Assembly: GCF_013623835.1 (NCBI RefSeq)
Contig: NZ_JABKDE010000004.1
Location: 186,001 to 250,000 of the forward strand
Length of the DNA stretch: 64,000 nt
Source: Brevibacterium oceani
GTDB lineage: Bacteria; Actinomycetota; Actinomycetes; Actinomycetales; Brevibacteriaceae
Reading direction: 5' to 3'
Shown piece after piece: positions 46,032 to 52,957 of the stretch. Every line of letters begins with the position of its first letter. The first letter of the stretch is position 1. The position numbers were made by a program, and so were the translations under genes. The notes under the pieces were generated by a model, which was not told the DNA's origin, searched no databases, and worked only from the letters and a program-made list of their open reading frames with translations.

Positions 46032-46609
46032 GCCAGTACACCATCCCCAATGTCGTCGACCGCTCCGGCGGCAGCGAGAAGATCGTCGACGTCTACTCCC
46101 ACCTGCTCGGCAAGCGGATCATCTACCTCGGTGTCGGAATCGACGACGGGGTGGCGAACACGATCATCGCGCAGCTGCTTCACCTCGACGCGAGCAGTCG
46201 GGAGCTGCCGATCAGTCTCTACATCAACTCTCCGGGCGGATCGCTGACAGCGATGACCGCGATCTATGACGCCATGCACCACATCGGCTCCCCGGTAGCC
46301 ACCACCTGCGTGGGCCAGGCCGCCGCCGATGCCGCGGTGCTGCTCGCCGCCGGGGAGCCGGGACAGCGGACCATGCTCGAACACGCCCGCGCCGTCCTCC
46401 GTCAGCCTCATGCCGAAGGCGCCAGGGGGACGATCCCCGACCTCATCGTCGCCGCCGACGAGATCGTCCGGCAGCGTCGCGAAGTCGAAGGAATGCTCGC
46501 TGCCAGCACCGGGCGGACGGAGGAACAGATCCACCACGACCTCGACCGGGACCTCGTCCTCGACGCTCGGGCAGCACAGGAGTTCGGGCTCATCGACGCC
46601 ATCGTCTGA
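46028..46609 (+). CDS. ClpP-like subunit lacking catalytic Ser and His (ClpR-like)
   Basis: A 193-residue ClpP homologue with the full fold (LYINSPGGSLTAM, CVGQAA, HHDLDRDLVLDARAAQEFGLID) but a broken active site. Where ClpP has CVGQAASMG this has CVGQAAADA (Ala100 for Ser). Where ClpP has ARxMxHQP this has ARAVLRQP (Arg125 for His). It should not cleave peptides alone. It may form a mixed ring with the active ClpP encoded upstream, as ClpR does in cyanobacteria and plastids. It is co-translated with clpP through ATGA. Confidence 0.88.
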   Translation: MSQYTIPNVVDRSGGSEKIVDVYSHLLGKRIIYLGVGIDDGVANTIIAQLLHLDASSRELPISLYINSPGGSLTAMTAIYDAMHHIGSPVATTCVGQAAADAAVLLAAGEPGQRTMLEHARAVLRQPHAEGARGTIPDLIVAADEIVRQRREVEGMLAASTGRTEEQIHHDLDRDLVLDARAAQEFGLIDAIV

Positions 46610-46666
46610 CCGCCGGGCCGCTGTCCTCCCAGCGAGGCGGTCAGGGAGCTCAGGCAGCCAGAGTAC

Positions 46667-47023
46667 TCAGGCGGCCAAGGAGAGCTGTGCCTGGCCCGCT
46701 GTCGGGGGACCGGGTGCGGCCTGAGTCGAGCGGATCGACGTGAGGGTTGCCGAAGCGAAGCGTCTCGCATCCATGACGCCGGCAGCGAGCACGAGGACCT
46801 GCGGCAGCTCGAGTCCGAGGACGACGGCGACGGCCTCGATGACCTCGGACGACGGGTCCTTGAGCCCGCGCTCGACCTCGGAGAGGAACTGCGTGGAGAC
46901 CCCGGAGCGACGTGAGACCTGAGCCAAGGTCAGGCCGAGGTCGGTGCGGCGCAGACGCAGGGCACGGCCGAGCGCCTCACGCCACAGCGGCGGCGTCGGG
47001 GTGGAAGGCGAGGGAGCGGTCAT
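46667..47023 (-). CDS. XRE-family Clp regulator, PopR/ClgR-like, with Leu-Ala-Ala tail
   Basis: A 118-residue activator-type regulator. The helix-turn-helix (LGLTLAQVSRRSGVSTQFLSEVERGLKDPSSEVIEA, spanning about 28-64) carries the LSEVERGxKxPSSE signature of ClgR/PopR. The C-terminus ends Q-L-S-L-A-A, an ssrA-like degron; in streptomycetes ClpP degrades PopR/ClgR through terminal alanines. The gene is convergent with the clpP operon, and its promoter holds a perfect TCTGC-N5-GCAGA palindrome. The likely circuit is self-limiting: the regulator switches on clpP genes and is destroyed when Clp is free. Role inferred by homology. Confidence 0.85.
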   Translation of the reverse strand: MTAPSPSTPTPPLWREALGRALRLRRTDLGLTLAQVSRRSGVSTQFLSEVERGLKDPSSEVIEAVAVVLGLELPQVLVLAAGVMDARRFASATLTSIRSTQAAPGPPTAGQAQLSLAA

Positions 47024-47064
47024 GGGGCGATCCTACGATTCGCAGGGCCGCCTCGGCGAGGGTT

Positions 47065-47079
47065 TCTGCTCTGAGCAGA
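47065..47079 (-). promoter_or_regulatory. Perfect palindrome, PopR-type operator
   Basis: TCTGCTC-T-GAGCAGA is a perfect 7+7 inverted repeat 42 bases upstream of the regulator start. It agrees with the recalled PopR site TCTGCC-N3-GGCAGA in the outer TCTGC/GCAGA halves and in spacing. Confidence 0.65.
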
Positions 47080-47152
47080 CGAGGTGAGTAGGCAAGGCGA
47101 GCTGACGGTGTGACGTGAAGTGACTCACATGCCTTGCGGTGACCGTGGTGAG

Positions 47153-47171
47153 TCAGGTTAGGCTGTCCTAT
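47153..47171 (+). promoter_or_regulatory. DtxR/IdeR-type iron box
   Basis: TCAGGTTAGGCTGTCCTAT matches the 19-base consensus TTAGGTTAGGCTAACCTAA at 15 of 19 positions. It lies 50 bases before the siderophore-binding protein ATG, in promoter position, so iron-bound DtxR/IdeR should repress that gene. Confidence 0.8.
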
Positions 47172-47221
47172 GCCAATGCTCTGGGGCTGTTGAGGCCCCA
47201 TCCACTGTCGAAAGGACAGGA

Positions 47222-48250
47222 ATGTCAGTTCCTCGCAGCCGTCGTGCTGTCATCGCCGGGGCACTCGTCGCCCTCTCGCTCACCGCAACCGCGTGCGGCC
47301 AAGGGTCGGAGGCCGCCGAGGGGTCCGGCTCCGGAGACTTCGAGACGGTGAAGATCAAGCATGCGCTGGGCACGGCCGTCATCGAATCCGAACCCGAACG
47401 GGTCGTCACCCTCGGGCAGGGCTCGACCGAGACCGCGATCGCGCTGGGCAAGACCCCGGTCGGGATGGAGGAGTACGCGTGGGGCAGCGATGATTCCGGC
47501 TACATGCCGTGGATCAAGGAAGCCATCGATAAGAAGGGTGACGAGCTGCCGAAGCAGGTCCAGGGGGACACCGAGCTCGATGTCGAAGCCATCGCCGAAC
47601 TCGACCCCGACGTCATCCTCGCCCCGTGGTCGGGCATCACTCAGAAGCAGTACGACAAGCTCACGGACATCGCTCCGACCGTGGCGTATCCGAAGCAGCC
47701 GTGGACGATCGAATGGGACGATCAGATCACGACGATCGGCAAGGCGCTCGGTCACGAAGAGGAATCCGAAGGCCTCGTCGAGGACGTCAAGAAGCAGCTC
47801 AAGGACGCCAAGCGCGATGAGTACAAGGACCTCACCTTCTCCTTCGTCTACAACGACGGCCCAGGCACGCTCGGTGTCTTCTACCCCACCGAACAGCGTG
47901 TGGCCATGGTCTCGGCCCTCGGGCTGACCCCGGACCCGGTCATCGATGAGCTGAAGAAGGACTATGACGAGCCGGGCACGGACTCGGCGCTCATCGGTCT
48001 GGAGAACGCCGACAAGCTCAACGACTCCGACCTTCTCTTCACCTTCTACTCGGACGAGAAGAATCGGAAGGAAGTCGAAGGGCAGGGCCTGTACGCGAAC
48101 ATTCCCGCGGTCAAGGCCGGAGCCGTCGTGGCGCCGGACGATCAGCCGTTCGTCACCGGCTCCTCGATCATCAATCCGCTCACCGTGCCGTGGACGCTCA
48201 AGCGCTACGTGCCGATGATCGATGAGGCCGTGAAGAAGCTCGACAAGTAG
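47222..48250 (+). CDS. Iron-siderophore ABC transporter substrate-binding lipoprotein
   Basis: A 342-residue FepB/FhuD-type (class III) binding protein. The signal peptide ends in TATAC (Cys25). The helical-backbone binding fold follows, with RVVTLGQGSTETAIALGKTP and ELDVEAIAELDPDVILAP typical of siderophore receptors. It captures ferric siderophore for an ABC importer. No permease genes follow, so it is an orphan here; an iron-type ATPase lies far away at the right edge. Regulated by iron through the box upstream. Confidence 0.9.
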   Translation: MSVPRSRRAVIAGALVALSLTATACGQGSEAAEGSGSGDFETVKIKHALGTAVIESEPERVVTLGQGSTETAIALGKTPVGMEEYAWGSDDSGYMPWIKEAIDKKGDELPKQVQGDTELDVEAIAELDPDVILAPWSGITQKQYDKLTDIAPTVAYPKQPWTIEWDDQITTIGKALGHEEESEGLVEDVKKQLKDAKRDEYKDLTFSFVYNDGPGTLGVFYPTEQRVAMVSALGLTPDPVIDELKKDYDEPGTDSALIGLENADKLNDSDLLFTFYSDEKNRKEVEGQGLYANIPAVKAGAVVAPDDQPFVTGSSIINPLTVPWTLKRYVPMIDEAVKKLDK

Positions 48251-48259
48251 CAGCGCCGG

Positions 48260-49738
48260 TCAGTTCAGGGCGCTGAGCTTCTTCCACTCGTCCCAGCTGT
48301 AGACCCAGTCGGAGATGTCGCTGTCTTCGGTCGACAGGCTGACGTCCGAACCGGTGATCTCGACGGGATCGCCGAAGATCGCGGAGTCGTAGTACTGCTT
48401 GGCGCGTTCGGTGGTGAGGTTGATGCAGCCGTGGGAGACGTTCTGCGAACCCTGCACGCCGGCCGACCAGGGTGCGGCGTGGATGAATTCGCCGTTGTTG
48501 TGGATGCGCACGGCCCACTGCACGTCGGTTTCGTAGTCCCACTGCTCCGACGTCATCGTATAGTCGGCGGCCTTCGCCATCACCACGTGGGTGCCGTTGT
48601 ACGACGGTGACTTCGGGGCGCCGAGCGAGGCCGGGAAGTTCATCACTTCCTTGCCGTCGCGGGTGACGGTCATCCGGTGGGTCTTCGCGCTGGCCTCGAC
48701 GACCTGTTTGCGTCCGATGTCGAAATCGAGGGTGAGGTCGTTCTGCCCCACACTGTTCTCCGATGTGGGCACGTTCTTCAGCGGCACATCGACGGAGACC
48801 TTCGAATGTGCGGGCCAGAACTCCTTGGGCCGGAAATGCAGGCGGGACTGCGGGTCATCTGGCAGCCAGGCCCACGACCCTTCGACCTTGTGCTTCTTGC
48901 CGTCCTTGTCGGTGACCTTGACAGACAGGCGGTGTTCGACATCGTCCCGGAATTCCTTGGACACGGTGGAGCCGAAAGTGAGGATGATCGGAGCCGCCAC
49001 ACCGACGGTCTGATCATCGGCGAGGGTCGTGCGCACCGACATCGGCGAGGCATCGGAGGAACCGACGGTGACGTCGGTGGTGACATCGACCTCGTCGCCA
49101 TCAGGTGTGGTCGCGGTGGCCGTGAGCGTGTAACTGCTTTCGGCGACGAGGTCGTAGGTCGAGACCCATGCCGCGGAATCATCGGGGGCCTCGACCGCCT
49201 CGGCGTCCTTCTTCGCATCCTTCGTCGATTCGGACTCGGTCTCACTCGGTGTCGACGATCCGGCCTGTGCGTCCTCATCTGCCTTGAGGGCCTGGCCGTC
49301 GGTGTCGAAGAACTTCCCGGAGTCGGCGGAGATGCGTGGGTGGTCTTCCTCGGTGAGGGTGATGTCGGTGAGGGTGGCGTTCTCGACGGAGATGCCGACC
49401 CGGTTCCCGGGGTCGAAGGTCAGCTTGTCGCCGGTCTCGACGGCCTCGCCGAACTCCTCGCCGGTGGGGATCCCGGCAGGAGAGGTCGCATCGCCACTCG
49501 CTGAAGCCGAGGAGGTCGGGTCCCCGCTGGGCTGGGCCGTCGACGTCGGAGCGGACGTCGCCCCGGCCTCGGCGTCCTCGTCGGTGACCGTTCCGACACG
49601 GAAGACGGGTTCGTCGGCCGCCTCGGCGGTCTTCGCATCATTGCGGGTCGCATCAGGGTCGGAGCTCGACGGCGTGCACGCCGTGAGCAGGGCCAACGCC
49701 GAAAGGGCGGCAACGGCCCCATGGATCTTCGTGGACAA
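48260..49738 (-). CDS. L,D-transpeptidase lipoprotein (YkuD)
   Basis: A 492-residue cell-wall enzyme forming 3-3 peptidoglycan crosslinks. It has a signal peptide with lipobox LLTAC (Cys21), a long Asp/Ala/Ser/Glu-rich spacer (about 25-160), immunoglobulin-like domains, and a C-terminal YkuD domain with FIHAAPWSAG and the catalytic SHGCINL. The TTG at 49738 is chosen because GAGG lies eight bases upstream and the signal peptide then starts correctly. The acidic spacer is longer than in typical mycobacterial enzymes. Confidence 0.88.
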   Translation of the reverse strand: MSTKIHGAVAALSALALLTACTPSSSDPDATRNDAKTAEAADEPVFRVGTVTDEDAEAGATSAPTSTAQPSGDPTSSASASGDATSPAGIPTGEEFGEAVETGDKLTFDPGNRVGISVENATLTDITLTEEDHPRISADSGKFFDTDGQALKADEDAQAGSSTPSETESESTKDAKKDAEAVEAPDDSAAWVSTYDLVAESSYTLTATATTPDGDEVDVTTDVTVGSSDASPMSVRTTLADDQTVGVAAPIILTFGSTVSKEFRDDVEHRLSVKVTDKDGKKHKVEGSWAWLPDDPQSRLHFRPKEFWPAHSKVSVDVPLKNVPTSENSVGQNDLTLDFDIGRKQVVEASAKTHRMTVTRDGKEVMNFPASLGAPKSPSYNGTHVVMAKAADYTMTSEQWDYETDVQWAVRIHNNGEFIHAAPWSAGVQGSQNVSHGCINLTTERAKQYYDSAIFGDPVEITGSDVSLSTEDSDISDWVYSWDEWKKLSALN

Positions 49739-49924
49739 CAGGGAAACCTCGTTCGAGCACAGGGATGAGAACTTCGAGCAATGGTAGTGAAGTGAAATCA
49801 CGAAAGTATTAAAGAATCCGCATATCTTCCCCGGATCGAGCGCTCGCAGGCGGGAGAGGTCGGTGCTGACCTGGGCCGACGGAGGATAAGGGGAGTTGTG
49901 GAATTGTGATCTTCGGGGAAAGAG

Positions 49925-50012
49925 GACTCCCCGTGCACCCGCCAGAGCTCGCTTACCCTTGCTGCCTTCCGGCCCTGGGGGAGTTCACAAGATGGCGCCG
50001 CACGGGGAGCCA
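49925..50012 (-). ncRNA. ffs: Signal recognition particle RNA, small bacterial type
   Basis: On the minus strand the conserved SRP helix 8 sequence is present: GGGCCGGAAGGCAGCAAGGG with the adjoining GTAAGCGAGC. The outer arms CTCCCCGTGC (50009-50000) and GCACGGGGAG (49936-49927) pair to close the single hairpin. Ends are approximate to a few bases. The RNA joins Ffh to target membrane proteins. Confidence 0.93.
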
Positions 50013-50021
50013 GCGACCAGT

Positions 50022-51539
50022 CTAGTCGAGAGCATCCTCGGCACACAAAACGATGGTCGTCTCGTGGTCCCGTGACTGCCGATTCAGACGCAGCAGAACC
50101 AGCGCACCCGCACCGAAGGCCAGGCTCAGCCCGACCTGGACGAGGCAGGCGAGGGCGAACGCCGAGTCGTACCCGAGGCTGAGCGTGAAGACGTGGAAGA
50201 GCGCCCCGAGCAGGGCCACGCCGACGGCGATGCCCGCCTGCTGCATCGTCGAGATCAGTCCGCCGCTTAAGCCCGCGACCCGGTCGGGGACCGCTCCGAC
50301 GACGGTGCCGACGAGGGGCCCGAACTGGAGTGCCTGAGCGGCGCCGAGGACGATGCCCGGCAGCTGGAACCAGAGATTCCACTCCGTGGCCGGTGCTTCG
50401 GCCGAGGCCCATGCGACGCCGAGGAGGCTGATCACCTGCAGGGCGGTGCCGAGGATCATCGTGCCGGGCCCGCCGAGGCGACCGACGACGCGGGGGACGA
50501 GGAGCGAGACGATGAGGAAGGCCGCGGCGAAGAGGCCGAGGGTGAGTCCGGAGACCGCGGCGGGGTCCCCGTGGCCGGTCTGTGAGGTGAGCGCGAAGTT
50601 ATAGAGGAAGGTGCCGAAACCGGCGAAGAACAGCAGGGCCATGACCATCCCGATCCAGGCGGCGGGCACGCGCACCACCTGCGGTGGGATGAGCGGGTCG
50701 CGTCCGGTCACCTCGGCGCGGTTCTGCCAGAGTGCGAATGCGATGAGGGCGGACGCGCAGGCGGCCAGCAGGATCGTCGGCAGCGGCAGCCATCCGGTGA
50801 CGGGTCCGAGTGCGAGGCCGATGACGAGGCTGACCATGCCGATGCCCAGCAGAACGGCGCCGGGCACGTCGAGGGGTGCCGGGTGCGCGCTGCGGGACTC
50901 GGTGAGCTTGAGCGAGCCGAGGAAGGCGGCGAGGGCGACGACTCCGCAGCTGAGGAAGGCCGCGCGCCAGCCCCAGGTGCCGCCGAAGGCCGAGATCAGA
51001 CCCCCGCCGAGGACCTGGCCGCCGACGGTGCCGACGCCGGAGAAGGCGCCGAAGAGGCTGAGCGCCCTCAGCCGGGCGGACCCGGCCAGCGCGTGTTGGA
51101 AGCTTGCGAGGATCTGCGGCATCATCACCGCCGCGGCCAGTCCCTGTGCGGTGCGAGCGACGAGCAGTGTCAGTGAGTCCGGGGCGAGTCCCACGGCGAG
51201 GGAGACGAGGACGAGGGCGCCTGTGCCGATGGTGAACAGGCGGCGACGACCGAAGCGGTCGCCGATCCGGCCGCAGAGGATGAGGCCGGCGGCGAAGGCC
51301 GCGGAGAAGAGGCCGACGACGAGCGCCGAGGTCGACTCCCCGGCGCCGAGGTTCGTCTTCACCGCGGGGATGGCGACGTTGGACACGGAGAACATGAACG
51401 TGGCGAGGAATGCGCCGAGGTGGAGCGGCCAAAGGGTCGGGGCCGGTACGTCGGCAGGATCGGGGCGGGGAGCCGCCTCGGTGATGGTGTCGGTGGGCGC
51501 CGTGCCGTCGGCGGTCGTGTGCTCGGGGAGGTTTCTCAT
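50022..51539 (-). CDS. MFS transporter, 14-TM drug exporter-like
   Basis: A 505-residue exporter. A 35-residue hydrophilic start is followed by PLHLGAFLATFMFSVSNVAIPAVKTNL, motif A (CGRIGDRFGRRRLFTIG) and motif C-like VGTVGGQVLGGGLISAF, then about fourteen helices. It is divergent from an XRE regulator across 101 bases with an inverted repeat, so drug-responsive control is likely. The 3' end stops ten bases before the SRP RNA. Substrate unknown. Confidence 0.88.
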   Translation of the reverse strand: MRNLPEHTTADGTAPTDTITEAAPRPDPADVPAPTLWPLHLGAFLATFMFSVSNVAIPAVKTNLGAGESTSALVVGLFSAAFAAGLILCGRIGDRFGRRRLFTIGTGALVLVSLAVGLAPDSLTLLVARTAQGLAAAVMMPQILASFQHALAGSARLRALSLFGAFSGVGTVGGQVLGGGLISAFGGTWGWRAAFLSCGVVALAAFLGSLKLTESRSAHPAPLDVPGAVLLGIGMVSLVIGLALGPVTGWLPLPTILLAACASALIAFALWQNRAEVTGRDPLIPPQVVRVPAAWIGMVMALLFFAGFGTFLYNFALTSQTGHGDPAAVSGLTLGLFAAAFLIVSLLVPRVVGRLGGPGTMILGTALQVISLLGVAWASAEAPATEWNLWFQLPGIVLGAAQALQFGPLVGTVVGAVPDRVAGLSGGLISTMQQAGIAVGVALLGALFHVFTLSLGYDSAFALACLVQVGLSLAFGAGALVLLRLNRQSRDHETTIVLCAEDALD

Positions 51540-51599
51540 GTCTCCAGTGTCGAGTCCGCCAGCCGATTCCGGGAGGGCGTGTGGATGGTGTTGGTCGCA

Positions 51600-51615
51600 C
51601 CACCTGGTTAGGTGG
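51600..51615. promoter_or_regulatory. Inverted repeat in the MFS/XRE divergent promoter
   Basis: CCACCT-GGTT-AGGTGG lies 26 bases before the regulator ATG in the shared intergenic region. It is a candidate operator for the adjacent regulator. Confidence 0.5.
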
Positions 51616-51640
51616 GGCGGTTCGGGCGGACAATGGAGGC

Positions 51641-52567
51641 ATGGCACAAGTGAGAAACGAGGAGCTCGGATTCTTCCTCCGCTCGAGACGCAACCGGGTG
51701 CGCCCCTGCGACGTGGGCCTGGCGACAGGCGGACGCCGTCGGGTGCCGGGGCTGCGCCGCGAAGAAGTCGCGGTGCTCGCGAACATCGGCACCAGCTGGT
51801 ACACGTGGCTCGAGCAGGGACGCGACGTCCAACCCTCGGAATCGGTGCTCGAATCCATCGCCGAGGCGCTCCTGCTCGACCGTGAGGAGCGTGCCCATCT
51901 CTTCCTGCTCGGTGGGTATCCCGACCGGGTGGCGAACCCCGGCGACTCCGCGGTGGGGGAGGCGATGCGGACCCTGCTCGACGAGATGCTGCCGCTGCCG
52001 GCGATGGTCACGGACCCGCGGAACACGGTGCTCGCGCACAACACGGTGCAGCGGTACCTCGCCTCCGACCTCGAGGAGTTCGCGGCGGGGGAGCGCAACT
52101 GTGCCATCCAGACGTTCGAGAATCCCGAATGGGCGCGAGCCTTCCGCAGCGACGACGGGCACCGGCCGCACCTGGTCGCGAAGCTGCGGGCCTCGTACGC
52201 GGAGTCGATCGACGACCCGGAATGGTCGCCGCTGCTGAGCCGTCTGCGTCGGCATGAGGAGTTCTGCCGATTCTGGGATTCGGGCGCGGTGGGACGCTCG
52301 GCCGGTCGGGTCAAGAGCATCGAGAACCCGTACGTCGGCACACTCAAGATGACGATGACGACGATGATCGCGCAGGAGAACCAACGGCTGACGCTCTCGG
52401 TCTACCAGCCCGTGGACTCGCTCACCCGGTCGCGGTTGGAGACCCTGCACGGGTGGATCAACGACGGCAGCATCGAGCGCAGACGCGCCGAGGTGCTCGC
52501 TGGAACGGACGACGGAGCAGTCGCCGGTGCGGTCGACGAGGCACCCGTTCACCTGCGGATCGTGTGA
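51641..52567 (+). CDS. XRE helix-turn-helix regulator with MmyB-like ligand domain
   Basis: A 308-residue regulator: an N-terminal helix-turn-helix (FLRSRRNRVRP, VPGLRREEVAVLANIGTSWYTWLEQGRD) and a C-terminal MmyB-like ligand-binding domain (about 105-270). MmyB-type regulators are common in actinobacteria and often control a divergent enzyme or exporter gene, here the MFS transporter. Ligand unknown. ATG 51641 is chosen because the domain begins there. Confidence 0.85.
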   Translation: MAQVRNEELGFFLRSRRNRVRPCDVGLATGGRRRVPGLRREEVAVLANIGTSWYTWLEQGRDVQPSESVLESIAEALLLDREERAHLFLLGGYPDRVANPGDSAVGEAMRTLLDEMLPLPAMVTDPRNTVLAHNTVQRYLASDLEEFAAGERNCAIQTFENPEWARAFRSDDGHRPHLVAKLRASYAESIDDPEWSPLLSRLRRHEEFCRFWDSGAVGRSAGRVKSIENPYVGTLKMTMTTMIAQENQRLTLSVYQPVDSLTRSRLETLHGWINDGSIERRRAEVLAGTDDGAVAGAVDEAPVHLRIV

Positions 52568-52628
52568 TGGTTCACACTCGGCCACTGCGATTTCGCATTG
52601 TCGTCACGACTCGGATAAGCTGATCCGC

Positions 52629-52716
52629 GGAGGATTCGCCTAGTGGCCTATGGCGCTCGCCTGGAACGCGGGTTGGGTTAACGCCCTCAGGGGTTCGAAT
52701 CCCCTATCCTCCGCCA
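52629..52716 (+). tRNA. tRNA-Ser (anticodon GGA)
   Basis: A class II tRNA. The acceptor GGAGGAT (52629) pairs with ATCCTCC (52706-52712), with discriminator G and encoded CCA. The anticodon loop CTGGAAC gives GGA, a long variable arm GGGTTGGGTTAACGCCC is present, and the T-loop is GGGGTTCGAATCCCC. It reads UCC and UCU codons. I saw no integrase or attachment repeat beside it. Confidence 0.95.
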
Positions 52717-52718
52717 CG

Positions 52719-52756
52719 GAAGTCCCGGTCTCGCAGATGCTGCGGGCCGGGACTTC
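52719..52756 (+). terminator. Terminator after tRNA-Ser
   Basis: GAAGTCCCGG (52719-52728) pairs with CCGGGACTTC (52747-52756), with an inner CGCAG/CTGCG stem, followed by GTTT. Confidence 0.8.
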
Positions 52757-52814
52757 GTTTATGGGCGTTTGGTGCTGCGGCGGGTCCGGATGGCTCAGGC
52801 GTTGCGCAAGTCAG

Positions 52815-52886
52815 ATGACGGTGTATGGCGAAGTGCGTCATTGTGACAGCGTGCGTCGGCGTGCGAAGTCCCGGTGCACGGTGTGA
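52815..52886 (+). CDS. Putative Cys-containing leader peptide before sfnG
   Basis: A 23-codon frame whose core VRHCDSVRRRAKSRC lines up with the actinobacterial putative leader peptide pattern (R-H-x-D-x2-R-x2-S-x2-C) found before sulfur-assimilation genes. It ends 71 bases before sfnG. Between them are small inverted repeats (GTGAG-T-CTCAC near 52888, CCGCC-N6-GGCGG near 52929) that could form attenuator structures close to the sfnG ribosome site. Cysteine-dependent control is inferred. Confidence 0.55.
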   Translation: MTVYGEVRHCDSVRRRAKSRCTV

Positions 52887-52957
52887 TGTGAGTCTCACTA
52901 CGCTGGCTGAGTCAATCACCTGCGACCGCCGACAGTGGCGGAAAGGGGCGAAACGCC

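Noticed and set aside
49798..50412. Open frame covering the SRP RNA
   Set aside because: It crosses a structured RNA and the end of the MFS gene; no family resemblance.
52650..52814. Protein-coding reading of the tRNA-Ser region
   Set aside because: The frame begins inside the tRNA and crosses its terminator. Only the last 23 codons (leader peptide) have independent support.
52600..52830. Integrated element at tRNA-Ser
   Set aside because: No integrase, no repeated tRNA 3' end and no excision-type gene within the window.
52887..52957. Riboswitch in the sfnG leader
   Set aside because: The repeats are short and match no riboswitch core that I know; the leader peptide explains the region better.
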